This document shows positions 27,201 to 34,777 of a stretch of DNA of 54,051 nt, piece by piece. The position numbers and the translations under genes were made by a program. The notes below the pieces were generated by a model. That model was not told where the DNA came from. It ran no database searches and saw nothing but the letters and a program-made list of their open reading frames with translations. Positions within the stretch are counted from its first letter, which is position 1; the number at the start of each line of letters is the position of its first letter. The DNA lies in the NCBI RefSeq assembly GCF_001421535.1, contig NZ_LMKN01000014.1, positions 1 to 54,051 of the forward strand, written 5' to 3'. Origin of the DNA: Sphingomonas sp. Leaf20 (GTDB lineage: Bacteria > Pseudomonadota > Alphaproteobacteria > Sphingomonadales > Sphingomonadaceae).

Positions 27201-28318
27201 AGCGTGCCGACCGGATCCAGCTGCTCGGCCAGTTCCTGGGCGATCCCGCGTTTAACCCGCAGGTCACGCGCAGCATCGACTATGCCAATGCCGCGATCCA
27301 GGTGCAGCCGGCGACCAGTACGCTGTTCGCCGCCCTGCCCGCACTTCTGACCGCGAGCGGCACGTCGAACAGCCAGGCGTTCGCGCAATTGACGCCCGAA
27401 GCCTATGCATCGGCGACGCAGATGGGCGTCGACCAGACGCTGAGCCTGACCGACGTCGCACGCGGACCCGGCTTTGCGACCACCGACCGCGAGGATGTCG
27501 GCCTCTTCACCTTCGCGCAAGGGATCGCGCAGTGGCACACGCTCGGTGCCGATCGCGACGCGGGCACCGCCAAGGCCCGCAGCAGCGGCTACGGCTTCCT
27601 CGGCGGGATCGGCATCGGCAACCGTGACTGGTCGGTCGGCGCGTTTGCAGGCTATCTCGACAGCCGCCAGCGGATCACTGCCCTTGGCGCTGCGACCAGC
27701 ACCGATGGTGTCGTCGCAGGCGTTCATGGCCGCTACACGGCAGGCAATATCCGGATCGGCGCGTCGATCCTGTATGATGGCGGCGATGCGCGCACCACGC
27801 GCGCGCTACCGGGGGCGAGCAGCGCAACCGGGCGCTACGGCCTGCACAGCTGGGCGAGCGACGTGTCGCTCGGCTATGCACTGGCGATGGCGGACGACTG
27901 GACGCTGACCCCCAAGGTCGGCGTGACCTATCTGCGCACCACCCGAGACCGGGTGGGCGAGGCCGGCGGACCGTTCGCACTGACTGTGGCGCGCGATCGC
28001 CATGTCACCGGCTTTGCCGATGCCGGCGTGACATTCGCGCGCAGCGAGGCGTCAGACGCCGCGTTCCGTCCCTATGTCGGGTTCGGCGCCCGCACCCGGA
28101 TCGAAGGCAAGCGCGCCGATGCGGTCGCAGGCTATGCCGGTGCACCGCTGACGCTGACCGCGCTGGGCGCACCGCGCGCACAGGTGACCGGCACCGCATC
28201 GGCCGGCGTCGCATACCGCCTGCCGAGCGGCGTCGAACTGTTCTCGACGGTCGAAGCGCAGACCGGCCAGGACGACCACCGCGAGAGCATCGCTACGGGC
28301 GTACGGCTGCGGTTCTGA
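21218..28318 (+). CDS. Giant type V autotransporter (AIDA/pertactin-like) with beta-helix passenger
   Basis: This 2366-aa surface protein has a signal peptide with a basic start (SRKRRVR) and hydrophobic core ending AFA near residue 35. The passenger, about 2000 residues, consists of irregular repeats of the types NSGTITA, NTGTI and GAGNDTV/DGGAGSDT, as in right-handed beta-helices. The last roughly 275 residues (from about 2093) form a beta-barrel translocator that ends GVRLRF with the usual terminal phenylalanine. I chose ATG 21218 (preceded by GGGGGA) over a GTG at 21173 because the signal peptide starts there. It likely acts as adhesin or biofilm matrix protein, in keeping with the polysaccharide genes. 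GAGND motifs resemble RTX repeats, but type I secretion genes are lacking. Confidence 0.93.
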   Translation: MKVGEMTSRKRRVRMCALQTSAIVATFFVAGPAFAQCAPDPTVNNGTTTCTGTDADGLSVATDNSRIVIASGATVRPGSGTAAIISRANNASFQVNGLIDGGTGKAGLFITTAAPTTVPCDPYSGASVGYCVPGSTQTSYPSASATVTVAAGGTMTGAQGILIRRDASNTNGYISASIDNAGTITGTAGPAVVTDQIGFGSLSVTNRATGTIGGIAGVISYVTNAGTIDGGGNAALASTLSGMNVVNTGRIVSSGSAATLSGTGSYLYVSNATDAVIGGSTTAIRTSGALSLTNAGTINGSVVSTAGSGLNSTIDTRGGVINGDLLLGAGNDTVRARYDAATGRIASVTGTIDGGAGSDTLAIGVDADAVFTRAVLPTNFELLGFDLSNNAVATLAAGFTSGTGVSVSGTGALVNQAALVTNGQAVVAAFSSYGLDFTNRGSITASLGSTGLFAVGTPSTVTNSGTITANGGSGVQAYTMLTNSGTITATGTGAAVVYGTLANSGTIRSTGGTGATISGGGFSGSTNDGTIIGATTGLSLSSGRLVNTGTITGGTTGVSLGYGSTLINAASGTITGGTAAVSGTGSPVAIVNAGQIAGTVNLVSPFSFDSSNDVFVDAGGTVSGAIRLGGGDDMLVVDLASTGTRPLAGAIGGVDAGAGYDTLRYRVNADASAALALTNGFEGLAYELTNAAALTLTAATPFATTIGLTGNGSVTLNGTISATDRTLVDTGIRTVDQLTMGTAGPAQALTITNAGTLALTTTTQNNFYSTLAAIAAGTADVTNSGTITVANAAGLYYPAVAISGGNTVTNSGTITLTGGGTAIIGARDIVNSGTITDVSGTGAGAIGVTGFTTLANSGTIRVDGTAVQGSYYYYTPLQITNSGTIESRRATAVTLGYGSVLTNETTGTISGLTAIDLSNGGTIVNRGSIIGDVAATSPYSYGSALYVADGGTVAGNVTFGSSTDMFLQTGTTTGVSGIIDGGEGFDIFGWSRKTSDSIALDQRTAINFEADYVEALGTDTRVTLTATSRVAGDLYLRGDGTIVNEATIDGAAQTYLPFFNTAGLAQTNGLAAFVNRGTISGGVNGTIYAFTNSGTIGAESLLSNAVYQGVSSGTLSFDNSGAIASSTDYFAASLDAYGIDALTASNSGTITGGLAISATTRLDQTAPAAIAVANSGRITSTTGTALVISTGSDYYSSGASAVSLTNGGTVTASGEGGVAAELYIQDRFGSTVSSTYAIANSGTIEATGNGLTQTYQDWDGTTYTYTSPAVGLLVNTGTNVTGTIANSGTIQATGTSAVALLVSGTALDLTNSGTIRGGTGSVLANGDPLAGTSLAGAIQSSGRADDRIVNTGAIFGSVDLGDGNDSIENRGRIEGNVLLGAGDDSFLQRADAVLVGTVDAGEGNDGLIVDATVGGAVNGDQFVNFERFTQVGSGNVAYSGTFRFDTIGVSGGDVTVATGQVLASTGAVTITGGAGNETVTNAGTIAGSVDLAAGDDRVVNTGTIQGAVLLGAGNDRFVEGAGSSVAGDVDGGAGDDLYTVMLAGNRSGIGQRSNFERLSVEGSGTLGLTLDQNFQSIALAGTGLNLALGGFVVGTVTGSDAAEMLSVDGDVAMVSLGAGNDELALGTTRATGLYMGGTGADLLRFTANAPVTLAGTATGFERIALAGGALTVTGTLGTAGTALTFGDDAQNVVVAAGGTLAGMIDLGAGNDGFRLTAGGTLLGTVSGGAGTDTATLELAGDRTLGADMLRDFEILNGEGSGTLTLTGAQTYERVNAATNLTIGAGASLTAPVVFGAADNRFTIAGRFAGSVDGGAGSDTILVSGGSAAAPVAFGSIANVETFGMTAGYATIAGNASLSSVDMSGGRLVGLAGSTIRAAQIAVRSGATFGSAGSVIGNIAVAGTLSPGASPGTMSVTGNVSLASGSVSLFEITPTVADKLVINGGLSIASGSTLRIVADGAVRPGTSYDLIVASGGINGSYTTIDKSASLFGFVVQRADRIQLLGQFLGDPAFNPQVTRSIDYANAAIQVQPATSTLFAALPALLTASGTSNSQAFAQLTPEAYASATQMGVDQTLSLTDVARGPGFATTDREDVGLFTFAQGIAQWHTLGADRDAGTAKARSSGYGFLGGIGIGNRDWSVGAFAGYLDSRQRITALGAATSTDGVVAGVHGRYTAGNIRIGASILYDGGDARTTRALPGASSATGRYGLHSWASDVSLGYALAMADDWTLTPKVGVTYLRTTRDRVGEAGGPFALTVARDRHVTGFADAGVTFARSEASDAAFRPYVGFGARTRIEGKRADAVAGYAGAPLTLTALGAPRAQVTGTASAGVAYRLPSGVELFSTVEAQTGQDDHRESIATGVRLRF

Positions 28319-28326
28319 AACATAGG

Positions 28327-28360
28327 ATGGCTACATGTCGATGTGTCGACATGTAGCCAT
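28327..28360 (+). terminator. Perfect 15-bp hairpin downstream of the autotransporter gene
   Basis: Arms 28327-28341 and 28346-28360 are perfectly complementary around a TGTG loop, nine bases after the stop codon. It may terminate transcription, but it has no T-run. The loop side contains the palindrome TGTCGACA at 28344-28351, which is repeated around parA, so a protein-binding role is also possible. Confidence 0.6.
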
Positions 28361-28903
28361 TTATGATGACTTTTGGGGAGCTAGGTAAAAACCGGATGCC
28401 TTGCCAAGTATCGTAGCTTGCACGGAGGCTCGGTGTTCACCGCCCATTACAACGCAACGATCTCGCCACATCACGTTCGGCCTACCAAAATCGCCACAGG
28501 TCAGACGTCGCCCGCCTAGCTCCCCGACCGTTCTCATCTCAACACTGCGTGATCGCTGACCCAGAAGCTGCCGCTTTGTTTCTGGGCAATGCGGTGCGGG
28601 AGGTTGAGGGGCGGAAGCGCTGGCTTCGGTTCTTTCGCACCATCGCCGTCACAATATCCGGCGGGCGAGCAAGAATGGACCGGGACGAGGTAAAGCGCCT
28701 TTTCGTCAATCAGGGTTCGTCCGAGTCCGGGTAGAATGACTTGCCAAAAGACCGGGTTGGAGAGGAAATCGGACTGTGCGCGAACGCGCTGGCGCCCACC
28801 AACCGGACAGTCGGTCGGACACGACCCACGCTATCATCGGGCAAGGTGATGGAACTATCGCCAGACGCGATTGCTGATAGGAGCCGGTGATTACCTGGTG
28901 GCG
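28361..28903. other. Non-coding stretch before the GT1 gene, with one doubtful short frame
   Basis: A 61-codon frame with GTG start at 28549-28734 encodes a basic peptide with alternating helical character, but it lacks a ribosome binding site and I recognise no family. Nothing else coding is visible. AGGAG at 28879-28883 probably belongs to the downstream glycosyltransferase gene. Confidence 0.35.
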
Positions 28904-30229
28904 ATGGAAAGCTATACGAACGTGACCTTCGGAAGGCGACATATCGCGATCATTGCACCGCCAACCGCCGGGCATATCAACCCTTTGGTAGCTCTGGGTG
29001 CCGCCCTCGCATCGACCGGATCCCGGATCACCGTGGTTCACATGGCTGAGGCGGCATCGCTTGTAACCAGTTCGGCAGTGCACTTCGCCGCGATCGACCA
29101 TCCCGCGGACCACGAAGGTTCGCTGGCGAAACATATGTGCACGTTGGCAAACCCTTCAGGGTTTATCGGACTCCCCAGGATGATCCGCAGCACTGCCACA
29201 ATGACCCGCCTGCTTCTCGAGACCTTGCCATCAGCTTTGACGAGGCTTGGCATCGACGCGGTAATTGCGGACTCCGTGGAACCGGCTGGCGCGCTGGCGG
29301 CTCGGCATCTCCGTTTGCCGTTTATCACCGCAGTTACCGGGTTGCCCCTCCTCAGGGAGGAAATGGTCCCACCGCCGTTTCTTGGGTGGGCGTATCGTCC
29401 GGATGCGGTCGGTATCAACCGGAACAAGGGCGGTTACGCGGTAAGCGATCTACTTATGAGACCGATCACCGGTACCGTCTCGACCTACGCCCGTCGTTGG
29501 GGTCTTGATCCAGACCCGAAATATCAGTGGTCGGAACGCCTGCAGATCGCCCAATGTCCAGCAAGCCTCGACTTCCCCCGCGCCGCACTTCCAGCAAGTT
29601 TCCGATATGGTTCACCATGGCGGCTTGGCGAACTGGCAGAAACCCTCCCGGTGGAGGACGGGCGGCCGTTGATATTCTGTTCGCTCGGATCCTTGCAGGG
29701 TGCGCGGCGAGCGCTGTTTGCAGCGATGACGAGCGCATGCGCCGCTGTTGGTGCTCGTGCGGTGGTAGCGCATGGCGGCGGGCTGAGCGACAGCGAAGCC
29801 GCCTCGCTTCCCGGTGATCCGCTGGTCCGGGCGTTCCTGCCGCAGACCCAGATCCTTCACCAATGCTCGGCCGCGATACTGCACGGCGGCTTTAACACCG
29901 TGTTGGACGCTTTGGCTGCCGGAATCCCGATCGTGGCCGTGCCACTGGCGTTTGAACAACCAGCGACGGCCGCACGTCTTGTGCGGATCGGCGCCGCTTG
30001 CACTGTATCTCCGGCGGACGCACGCCGGGGCGGCCTTGAACCGGCGTTGCGACGCCTGTTGACCATCCCGACTTATCGCCGGGTCGCACGCCAGTTCGCC
30101 GCGGATATTGCCGCCGGCGGAGGCGTGACCGAAGCAGCGGCGCTGGTTAATGCCGCCCTTGGCGATCAAGAGGACCTAATGCCGACAAGGCGGAGGTCAG
30201 CGGACGAGGAGACGGCCTGCGCCGCGTGA
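28904..30229 (+). CDS. GT1-family glycosyltransferase (MGT/CrtX-like)
   Basis: This 441-aa GT-B enzyme begins with IAIIAPPTAGHINPLVAL, the typical N-domain of macrolide/zeaxanthin-type glycosyltransferases. The C-terminal donor-binding domain is clear: FCSLGSLQG, then AILHGGFNTVLDALAAGIP and VPLAFEQPATAARL. This branch glycosylates lipophilic acceptors such as carotenoids or lipids. ATG 28904 was used; in-frame GTG 28898 and TTG 28871 precede it, and AGGAG at 28879 is nearer the GTG. The last 83 bases overlap the convergent PAP2-type gene. Carotenoid glycosylation would suit a yellow sphingomonad, but this is only inference. Confidence 0.85.
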   Translation: MESYTNVTFGRRHIAIIAPPTAGHINPLVALGAALASTGSRITVVHMAEAASLVTSSAVHFAAIDHPADHEGSLAKHMCTLANPSGFIGLPRMIRSTATMTRLLLETLPSALTRLGIDAVIADSVEPAGALAARHLRLPFITAVTGLPLLREEMVPPPFLGWAYRPDAVGINRNKGGYAVSDLLMRPITGTVSTYARRWGLDPDPKYQWSERLQIAQCPASLDFPRAALPASFRYGSPWRLGELAETLPVEDGRPLIFCSLGSLQGARRALFAAMTSACAAVGARAVVAHGGGLSDSEAASLPGDPLVRAFLPQTQILHQCSAAILHGGFNTVLDALAAGIPIVAVPLAFEQPATAARLVRIGAACTVSPADARRGGLEPALRRLLTIPTYRRVARQFAADIAAGGGVTEAAALVNAALGDQEDLMPTRRRSADEETACAA

Positions 30230-31103
30230 GGCGCTGGGCAAAGATGATCGCAGGTGGCGCCAGGATCAGGCCCATGATGACGTCCGCCCCATAATGGCCA
30301 CCGAAAATTGGCGTCGCAAGAATGGTAAGTACCGCCCATGCCGCGCCTGGGACCGTCAGCCGGGGTATGGCTCGGAACGACCAGATGAAGATCGCAGCGA
30401 GCGTTGCATGGAAGCTCGGGAAGCTGACTATTCCCATAAGCATCGTGAGATCCAGCACCTTGTGCGATCCATCGCGAAGGCCAGTGATCAATCCTTGCTC
30501 GAGCCATGCCACAGACGGCCAAAGATGCTGGTAGTGTGAAGGATCAAACAGGTTGCCCATTGCGGGCGTCAGCCCCGAGATCAGGATCGTGACGAACCCG
30601 GAAAGGATCGCTGCGCACACGGTAGTCCTGAGCACGTCGAACTTTGACAGGCTGCTCAGCGCCACGATCACGACAATCATCTGAACCGTTAGACTGTGAT
30701 AGGCCAATCCTAGCACCCAGATCGCGGTCGGAAATTTGTCGAGGAGAGCCAGTATCACTGGCCAGTTGAACCCGATCATGCGGTCTGCCGCTGCCAGACG
30801 GTCGTCCCACAGCAGTCCCGACTTCGCGGCCAGCGCATAGGCCAAAACAACGCCCAGTAACGTAAAGAGCGTCATTTGGAGGAAGGCGGTTGCGCCAGCA
30901 GCGAGGCGAGGTCGCGCGGTGCGCCGGCCGATGATGATAGCCACGCTGAGTGCGACTAACGCCAAGACAGCAGGCACCGCCCGAACCCGATCAATTGAAA
31001 ATGCATGGGGATATTCTGCAGCGATGAAGCTCAGCATCATCGCCGCAATCAGCCCCCATGACGGTATGTCTCGACGGTCAGCGGGTAAAGTCGGCGCAGT
31101 CAT
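30147..31103 (-). CDS. PAP2-superfamily membrane phosphatase/phosphotransferase (Aur1-like)
   Basis: This 318-aa integral membrane protein has about eight hydrophobic segments. Two motif blocks define the PAP2_3/inositolphosphotransferase-like branch: SFPSFHA with the catalytic histidine, and GGHYGADV with the second histidine. Enzymes of this branch transfer or remove phospho-headgroups on lipids, including sphingolipids such as those made by sphingomonads. The start ATG 31103 was preferred to one 36 bases upstream. The gene converges with the GT1 gene and shares 83 bases with its end. The pair may act on one glycolipid, but there is no direct proof. Confidence 0.8.
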   Translation of the reverse strand: MTAPTLPADRRDIPSWGLIAAMMLSFIAAEYPHAFSIDRVRAVPAVLALVALSVAIIIGRRTARPRLAAGATAFLQMTLFTLLGVVLAYALAAKSGLLWDDRLAAADRMIGFNWPVILALLDKFPTAIWVLGLAYHSLTVQMIVVIVALSSLSKFDVLRTTVCAAILSGFVTILISGLTPAMGNLFDPSHYQHLWPSVAWLEQGLITGLRDGSHKVLDLTMLMGIVSFPSFHATLAAIFIWSFRAIPRLTVPGAAWAVLTILATPIFGGHYGADVIMGLILAPPAIIFAQRLTRRRPSPRPLTSALSALGPLDRQGRH

Positions 31104-31353
31104 TGCGGTCGAACGCAGATTGTACGCATGCGGTACCATCGACGTTGCGATCCGCTACCGCTGCGGAAATGCTGTGCATTCCTGAATGACCGAGAACCAA
31201 CCCGGTATAACGGCTTGTGGCCCCTTCCCTCATTGTCACGTCAGTTGCCATCGAGCCAGATGAACGGATGGACGACGTTGAGAAGCGTGTAAAACGGGCT
31301 GAATGTCTGGAATTAGGCGAAAGCCGTCATACTGTCCGCATTGGGAAGGTGGC

Positions 31354-31551
31354 TTAAAGGCTAATTTTGCGTCGGGCCATCTCGGCGAAAGCATAGTGCG
31401 CGATAGCCGTCTCGGATTTTTTCCTAAAAATGTCAGCGAGATCGAGCAGGTCCTCGTTTGGGAGCTCTATGATTGATGTCTCGATCTGAGTGAGACGCTT
31501 CATTGCGGCAGCATTCTGCTCTGCATCCCGCTTCATCCGTATTTTCAGCAT
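31354..31551 (-). CDS. Small helical protein of unknown function, 65 aa
   Basis: The sequence is a strongly amphipathic, charged helix (KRDAEQNAAAMKRLTQIE) followed by a second one, without a membrane segment or known motif. ATG 31551 is assumed; the frame is open further upstream. The ribosome binding site is weak. It might be a small DNA-binding or adaptor protein, but I cannot name a family. Confidence 0.5.
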   Translation of the reverse strand: MLKIRMKRDAEQNAAAMKRLTQIETSIIELPNEDLLDLADIFRKKSETAIAHYAFAEMARRKISL

Positions 31552-31848
31552 GCGATCATCGTACCACCAATGACCTGCGAGGGCAGGCCCCCAAAGCCCA
31601 CCACCCGACTGTCGCCAAAGTGCTAAGTTTCGCGACAGCGCGCCAAGCACTCACCCTGTAGATATCAGAGCTATTTGGCAGGGTCTGTCAGCGATAAATG
31701 GCAAGTCACAGCGGCGCATAACGTCTCGAAAACGATGGTGTATCGGGACACGTCGGGACTGAACCAACATAGCCTACAACAGGCTTTTCCAACTCTGCCG
31801 GGGCAGGGTAAGCGTTGGTTACAACGACAGCGAGGTGCGGAGGTGAAG

Positions 31849-32577
31849 ATGACCTTTCTACAAGCAGCACTGAACGGTGATCGTCGGCATGACGCCGTTC
31901 CCCAGACCCCCGGCGCCATTGCGGCCGATGCCGAAGCAGCAGTGAGGGCGGGGGCGCAGTCCGTCCATGTTCATGCCTATGACGGGGCCGGACGGGAAAC
32001 TTTGAACGCGGTCGAATGCGACGCGGTTGTGGCAGCGATCCGCGCGCGGTGCCCCGGTATCCCTGTATCGCTCACGACGTCGGCCAGCATCGTCTCTGAT
32101 CCGTCGCAGCGTCTGGCGATCGTAAAAGAGTGGGCCGTCCTTCCCGATCTCGTAACGGCCAATCAGGGCGAGGCGGGCATTGTCGAACTGGCCGAATGGC
32201 TTCTCGGACGCGGCGTAGAGATCGAGGCCGGATTGCTGTGCCCGGATGATGCACGTCGGTTCGTGGCTTCGTCCTTGCCCGATCGGTGCCGTCGCGTTCT
32301 GATCGAGCCCCTCGATCCTGATTCGGAAATTGCCTTGCGGGATGCAGCGGAGATGGAAGCGATCCTCGCTGACGCGGGGGTCACGCTCCCACAAGTACAT
32401 CATGGCTTTGATGGGTCGTGCTGGGCGGTGAACAGGCGGGCGCTGGAGCGCGGACATGGTATCAGGACCGGCATGGAGGATGTGGTGGTTATGCCGGACG
32501 GGCAGCCAGCACTAGACAACGCTCACCTTGTCATCGCCGCCCGCGCGCTGATCGACGGGTTAGTGACCTGCGTCTAA
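31849..32577 (+). CDS. BKACE-family beta-keto acid cleavage enzyme (DUF849), short form
   Basis: This 242-aa protein is a TIM-barrel zinc enzyme of the 3-keto-5-aminohexanoate cleavage family, which condenses a beta-keto acid with acetyl-CoA. Family landmarks are AALNGDR at the start, the metal-binding HVHAYD, and near the C-terminus RTGMEDV with Arg and Glu, then the LDNAHLV segment. It is 30-60 residues shorter than typical members. GGAGG five bases before ATG 31849 fixes the start. No coenzyme A transferase or degradation genes lie nearby, so its substrate is unknown. Confidence 0.82.
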   Translation: MTFLQAALNGDRRHDAVPQTPGAIAADAEAAVRAGAQSVHVHAYDGAGRETLNAVECDAVVAAIRARCPGIPVSLTTSASIVSDPSQRLAIVKEWAVLPDLVTANQGEAGIVELAEWLLGRGVEIEAGLLCPDDARRFVASSLPDRCRRVLIEPLDPDSEIALRDAAEMEAILADAGVTLPQVHHGFDGSCWAVNRRALERGHGIRTGMEDVVVMPDGQPALDNAHLVIAARALIDGLVTCV

Positions 32578-32649
32578 CGAACGGCGTCCCAAGCGGAAGT
32601 GTGCATGCCTTCCCAAAAACGAAGATTCAGCGGGATCGTCGTGGCAGAA

Positions 32650-33246
32650 TCACGCCGCCTTTGCCACAGGTGCGGAAGGTTGGCGTCCAAGCGTCCGGTA
32701 CACAGTTGGCCGTGATATCGAGAACACCTCCGCAAGATCGCTGATCGAATAATCGTCGGTGTCATACATGCGGCGCAGTTCCTTCTGCTGACGATCCGAT
32801 AGCTTGGGCTTCTTGCCGCGCAGCTTCCCCTTCGAGCGCGCGACGGCCATACCTTCGCGCGTCCGCATCCGTATCAGGTCGGCCTCGAACTCGGCAAATG
32901 TCGCGAGGATGTTGAAGAACAGCTTTCCCATCGGGTCGGACGGATCGTGGACGCTGGCTCCGAGCTGAAGCTTGATGCCCCGCACGGCGAGGTCATCGCC
33001 GATGGCCCTCGCATCCGGCACCGATCGCGCGAGACGGTCGAGCTTTGGCACCACGAGCGTGTCGCCGCTTCGTACCGCCGCCAGCGCCTGATCCAGACCG
33101 GGGCGGCTGCGGTTTGTGCCGGTGAACCCCTTGTCGGTGTATATCCGATCGGCCGCGACGCCGAGCCTGACCAGCGCGTCCTGCTGGGCGGCAAGGTCCT
33201 GCTTGTCAGTGGAGCAGCGGGCGTAACCGATCAATGTGTGCGTCAT
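32650..33246 (-). CDS. Serine site-specific recombinase (resolvase/invertase family)
   Basis: This 198-aa protein has the catalytic N-terminal domain (IGYARCSTDKQ with Ser12, PKLDRLARS, and the EFEADLIRMRTREG helix) and a C-terminal helix-turn-helix (SISDLAEVFSISRPTVYRTL). It is complete and full length for small resolvases. Such enzymes resolve cointegrates or plasmid dimers. It lies beside a 50-aa transposase-like remnant, so it probably entered as part of a Tn402/Tn3-type transposon. Confidence 0.93.
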   Translation of the reverse strand: MTHTLIGYARCSTDKQDLAAQQDALVRLGVAADRIYTDKGFTGTNRSRPGLDQALAAVRSGDTLVVPKLDRLARSVPDARAIGDDLAVRGIKLQLGASVHDPSDPMGKLFFNILATFAEFEADLIRMRTREGMAVARSKGKLRGKKPKLSDRQQKELRRMYDTDDYSISDLAEVFSISRPTVYRTLGRQPSAPVAKAA

Positions 33247-33394
33247 GACAGAACCTGTAACGTAAAGGGGTCCCTCAACGCAAAAGATATAGTACCATCT
33301 ATGTGAGACTCGGCTTTTGGCGGTTTCCCGTGCCTCGACAGGTCAGGCAGCGACCGTCCGCTGAACGATCCTCTATCGGACGGGGTAGATCACC

Positions 33395-33547
33395 ATGGCG
33401 GATGATCGGGGTCTGGAAATTGGAAGCGCCGAGGTCGCAAAGCGCTTGGCCGTGTTGCGACCACATCTGGTTGATGGCGTGCCACTGACAAGGGTGGCCG
33501 AGGTGATCCGCCACCGGCTCGCCGACGTCATCGTTCCGGCGGAATGA
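33395..33547 (+). pseudogene. Probable N-terminal remnant of a Mu/TniA-type transposase
   Basis: This 50-codon frame encodes a protein containing KRLAVLRPHLVDGVPLTR, which resembles the N-terminal segment of DDE transposases of the TniA/IS481-like groups (from memory, not searched). The expected HTH and catalytic domain are missing; a stop occurs at 33545. It lies upstream of and divergent from the resolvase gene, as expected for decay of a transposon. It could also be an unrelated small protein. Confidence 0.45.
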
Positions 33548-33572
33548 CGCCCGCCTTTTTCCACGTTCGCGC

Positions 33573-33607
33573 GACGTGTCAAGAAAACGCAGTTTTCTTT
33601 ACACGTC
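33573..33607. repeat. 16-bp inverted repeat upstream of fic, possible operator
   Basis: Arms 33573-33588 and 33592-33607 match in 15 of 16 positions around a GCA spacer. The centre reads AAGAAAACGCAGTTTTCTT. It ends 51 bases before the fic start. It may be an operator, perhaps for the winged-helix tail of the Fic protein itself, or a terminator with A/T-rich core. Confidence 0.5.
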
Positions 33608-33658
33608 ACACGCCATGTGCAAACTCTTCGGCAGAATGTTGATCGACGTCCTCGCCCC

Positions 33659-34777
33659 ATGCTGACGCCCAGCTACGCCATCCCCGCCCTGCCCCCGCCG
33701 GGGCTGGAGGAAACGCCCGCGGTGCTCCGCGCGCTCGCGCAGGCGCACCGGCACCTCGCCGAGCTGAAGGGCCGCGCCGCGTCGATCCCCAACCAGGGCA
33801 TCCTGATCGATACGCTCGCGATGCAGGAAGCCAAGGCGAGCTCCGAGATCGAGAACATCGTCACCACGCAGGACGAGCTGTTCCAGGCGCGCGCCTTTCC
33901 CGAAAACCCATCGTCCCCGGCGGCAAAGGAAGTCGCGCTGTATGCCGACGCGCTGCGCCATGGCTTCAGCGAACAGCACCGCCTCGACGGGCTGCTGACC
34001 AACACCATGATCATCACCATGTTCCAGATGCTCAAGCGCACCGACAGCGGGTTTCGCGCGACGCCGGGCACTGCGCTCAAGAACGACCAGACCGGCGCGA
34101 TGGTCTATATCCCGCCGCAGGACGCCAATGCGATCGTCGCGCACATGAACGCGCTGGAGATCTTCATCAACGACGATGCCATTGGGGCGGACGGGATCGG
34201 GGGGCGCGGGCACAGCGATCTCGACCCGCTGGTCAAGATGGCAATCATCCATCACCAGTTCGAAAGCATCCACCCCTTCCCCGACGGCAACGGCAGGCTC
34301 GGGCGGATCATTAACGTGCTGTACCTGACGCGGACCGGACTGCTCGACATCCCGATCCTGTATCTCAGCCGGTTCATCACCAGCCGCAAGGCGGACTATT
34401 ACCGGCTGCTGCAATCGGTGCGCGATACCGGCCACTGGGAACCGTGGCTGCTCTACATGCTACGCGGCGTCGCCGAGACCGCGCAGGAGACACTGCGCCT
34501 GATCGAGGCGATCCACGGCCTGATGGCCGATTTCAAGCAGCGCCTGCGCGCCGACCACGCCCGGATCTATTCGCAGGACCTGCTCAACAACCTGTTCCGC
34601 CACCCTTATACACGGATCGATTACGTGCAGACCGAACTGACCGTGTCGCGCCCGACCGCGACCAAATATCTCGACGAACTGGCGGAGGGCGGCTTGCTGA
34701 CCAAGCACCGGATTGGGCGGAACAACTATTATATCAACCAGCGTCTGGTTGCGTTGTTTGTGGATGGGGCGGCGTGA
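33659..34777 (+). CDS. Fic-domain AMP transferase with N-terminal inhibitory motif and winged helix
   Basis: This 372-aa protein carries the canonical Fic motif HPFPDGNGR at residues 205-213. Fic proteins transfer AMP (or another nucleotide moiety) to hydroxyls of target proteins. An (S/T)xxxE(N/G) inhibitory helix is visible as SSEIEN at 61-66, placing it in class II (self-inhibited within the same chain). The C-terminus (RPTATKYLDELAEGGLL) is a winged helix that could bind DNA, as in other Fic-HTH proteins. The start ATG 33659 gives a family-like N-terminus (MLTPSYAIPALPPPGLEE). No separate antitoxin gene is needed because of the built-in motif. It may have a maintenance or regulatory role on this replicon. 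Confidence 0.93.
   Translation: MLTPSYAIPALPPPGLEETPAVLRALAQAHRHLAELKGRAASIPNQGILIDTLAMQEAKASSEIENIVTTQDELFQARAFPENPSSPAAKEVALYADALRHGFSEQHRLDGLLTNTMIITMFQMLKRTDSGFRATPGTALKNDQTGAMVYIPPQDANAIVAHMNALEIFINDDAIGADGIGGRGHSDLDPLVKMAIIHHQFESIHPFPDGNGRLGRIINVLYLTRTGLLDIPILYLSRFITSRKADYYRLLQSVRDTGHWEPWLLYMLRGVAETAQETLRLIEAIHGLMADFKQRLRADHARIYSQDLLNNLFRHPYTRIDYVQTELTVSRPTATKYLDELAEGGLLTKHRIGRNNYYINQRLVALFVDGAA

Larger units (their letters stand above)
33247..33658. other. Intergenic region between resolvase and fic genes
   Basis: It contains the transposase-like remnant (33395-33547) and the inverted repeat upstream of fic (33573-33607). The segment just upstream of the resolvase start would be the expected place of its recombination site (res), but I could not define subsites. 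Confidence 0.4.

Noticed and set aside
21218..28318. RTX toxin reading of the GAGND-type repeats
   Set aside because: The repeats lack the regular nonapeptide spacing, the protein has a Sec signal and a C-terminal barrel, and no type I secretion genes are present.
28549..28734. 61-codon GTG frame between the autotransporter and GT1 genes
   Set aside because: No ribosome binding site and no known family. It is mentioned in the intergenic entry but not annotated as a gene.
31217..31357. Short plus-strand frame with GTG start upstream of the 65-aa gene end
   Set aside because: It is 46 codons long, lacks a ribosome binding site and overlaps the end of the opposite gene; coding status cannot be supported.
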